DNA of 25,000 bases from assembly GCA_009746045.1 (NCBI GenBank), contig RPFO01000175.1:4912769-4937768 (forward strand). The letters are read 5' to 3'. The notes beneath the pieces are model-generated. The model made no database searches and was not told the origin of the DNA. It saw nothing but the letters and a program-made list of their open reading frames with translations. Position numbers and translations under genes: made by a program. Source of the DNA: Mesostigma viride (taxonomy: Eukaryota; Streptophyta; Mesostigmatophyceae; Mesostigmatales; Mesostigmataceae). Below are positions 23,424 through 25,000 of this stretch, in pieces (position 1 is the first letter of the stretch; each line of letters begins with the position of its first letter).

Positions 23424-24225
23424 CCTGACACCGCCGACGATGTGGACACCCGTATCGGCCTTGCCTGGGCCAAGCTCCGTTCGCTCACACCCTACTGGCG
23501 CTCGAAGGGCCTGGACGGGCACCGCAAGCGCATGCTCTTCAAGGTCCTCGTCCTCACGGTGCTCACGTATGGCGCCGAGGCGTGGACCCTCCCACCCAAA
23601 CTGGCAGCTCGGCTCGACGGCACAGTTTACAGGATGCTCCGGCAGGTCCTTAATGTAGGTTTTTCCGAGCGTCCGTCATCAGAGTCTTTGCAGTATCATG
23701 GCATGCCTCGTGTTTCGGACGAGATTAGGCAGCGTAGGATAGCATTTGTAGGACACCTTGCCCGCACCAGCCAGGTCGACACCACCCTTGGTCTGGCCGG
23801 CCCCCAGCGGCTTGGACAGCCAGGGCGGCACATTCTGACCTGGCCTGGCCCCAAGGACATTCCCAAAAGGGTAGGGAAACCTGTCACCAACTACGTTCAG
23901 ATGTTGCTGGACGACCTAGTGGTCCCAGCCCAGTTTGAGCACCGCATCCACTCGAGATCTCTCCCGTACGTCTTTGGACTGCCATGCAGGACAAGACGCG
24001 GTGGAAGAAGATTGTCAAAGCGCACACGCCCGACCCTGTGGGCAAGCCACCTCCCCCCAAGCGGAGGAGGCGTTTTGATGAGTAGTGTAGGTAGGATTTT
24101 CTAGATAGAGTTAGGACAGTTCGATCACGCGGCTTCCTCCACCCCATCCGCCATCATGAAATATGTGCTACATGACCTCCCCACGGAGGCATGTTATAAT
24201 TTAATTTTTTTAATTTAATTTAATG
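23424..24225 (+). mobile_element. Truncated LINE copy 2, near-identical to copy 1
   Basis: Starts abruptly at CCTGACACCGCCGACGATG, the equivalent of 22492, and follows copy 1 at a constant offset of about 932 bp with only scattered substitutions plus small indels (for example an extra CAG in TCTTTGCAGTATCATGG). It has the same frameshifted C-terminus, stop, 3' UTR and A/T-rich tail. Translation: DTRIGLAWAKLRSLTPYWRS, LTYGAEAWTL, GHLARTSQVDT. Lacks the first ~90 bp present in copy 1. Confidence 0.9.
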
Positions 24226-24560
24226 TAAACAACACTTGCTCCAGGTGCACTAGGGCACCTGCACCACCCAGAGTTTCAGGCAACACCCAGCTAAGGGGAG
24301 CCTGTATAGTCATAGGTGGGGAAGATCAGCACAGCTATACAAGAGCTATTAGTTAATTAATTATAATCATAGCTCCGTTGGGAGCATATGTAACACATAG
24401 CCCTACAATCTTGAGCTATGGCACCGCATATATCAAAGAGACAACATATATGTGGCTTCTCAGCAGGGAGTGACTCCCTGCATGGGCACGGCATAATTAA
24501 ATAAAGCTAGGCATCATCTGGAGGGTGGCTCATCATAGGCACGCATGTACCCTAAGCTCA
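24226..24560 (-). repeat. LINE 3' UTR/tail repeats, partly rearranged
   Basis: AACACTTGCTCCAGGTGCAC, GGGGAAGATCAGCACAGCTA, TAATTATAATCATAGCTCCG, TTGGGAGCATATGTAACACA, and AAAGCTAGGCATCATCTGGA, all shared with 8219-8590 but in a different order, so at least one inner insertion or rearrangement has occurred. Confidence 0.75.
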
Positions 24561-24648
24561 CGCGCGTTTGTACTCCAGCACGCATTTTGTACTCCGCATT
24601 AAAACCGTTTTATTTTAGGGTTCTGATGTGAGAACTCGAGTCCTTATG

Positions 24649-25000
24649 GAAAAGTTATGCCGCGGGACCCCTGACAGCGTGACACCGTGACACCCTGACA
24701 CCCTGACACCGTGACACCCTGACACCGCAGCAGCCATAAACGCCTAAAATACACTTGTTACACAAATTCATGCTGATTGAGACGGAAAAGTTATGTCGCG
24801 GGACCCCGGCCTGACACCGTGACACCCTGACACCCTGACACCCTGACACGGCAGCAGCCATAAATCGGCATAATAATGCACTTGTTACACATGTTCGTGC
24901 TGATTGAGACGGAAAAGTTATGTCGCGGGACCCCGGCCTGACTCCATGACACTGTGACACCCTGACACCGTGACACCCTGACACCGTGACACCCTGACAC
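24649..25000 (+). repeat. Higher-order minisatellite running off the window end
   Basis: Inner 8-bp unit TGACACCC/TGACACCG. The longer unit of about 127-136 bp is GAAAAGTTATG + TCGCGGGACCCC + (TGACACCN)n + GCAGCAGCCATAAA + TTGTTACACA + TGCTGATTGAGACG, starting at 24649, 24785 and 24912. The third unit is cut by the window edge. The translations of this array are not genes. Confidence 0.95.

Noticed and set aside
24649-25000. CRISPR array
   Set aside because: Period-8 units without unique spacers, in a eukaryotic context; it is a minisatellite.

Overview
This window is nuclear DNA from an intron-rich eukaryote. Two protein genes on the + strand show GT-AG introns with consistent splice phases, GC-rich third codon positions, and introns of about 0.14-1.2 kb that are full of microsatellites. 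About 8.5 kb of decayed non-LTR retrotransposons lies between them. I cannot name the species. The second gene is a dynein-adaptor component, so by inference the host probably keeps cytoplasmic dynein, which argues against land plants and red algae. A unicellular alga or another protist with a repeat-laden genome fits best.

Layout: (1) 1-6099 is the C-terminal ~447 residues of the nuclear export receptor exportin-1 (CRM1/XPO1), in eight exons; the 5' part lies outside the window. (2) 6100-6660 is a decaying series of copies of the last XPO1 exon around its stop codon. (3) 6661-14256 is a repeat graveyard: a reverse-transcriptase remnant with its motifs spread over several frames, a minus-strand LINE ORF1 apparently lacking ORF2, three more ORF2 C-terminal fragments, shared 3' tails in both orientations, a 2.55 kb segment bounded by 21-bp terminal inverted repeats and TA dinucleotides, and a near-perfect palindrome with ~140-bp arms. 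(4) 14653-21011 is a homologue of FTS/AKTIP, a catalytically inactive ubiquitin-conjugating-enzyme variant of the FTS-Hook-FHIP complex; intron 3 carries a ~510-bp (TCG)n array and two 3'-terminal exons compete. (5) 21012-25000 is repeat-rich again: duplicated and inverted ~200-bp units, two nearly identical LINE ORF2 3' fragments, and a higher-order minisatellite running off the end.

The most striking observation cuts across both genes. At most XPO1 splice junctions, at the XPO1 stop codon, and at two AKTIP donors, the neighbouring non-coding DNA holds one to four diverged copies of the exon end together with its splice site, usually 32-145 bp apart. These 'exon-terminus echoes' occur at donors and acceptors alike. 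Some are still plausible cryptic splice sites, and several lead into in-frame stops. This looks like a recurrent process that duplicates DNA locally at exon boundaries and so lengthens introns. I know of no name for it. The two host genes are otherwise ordinary housekeeping genes and are not evidently linked in function.
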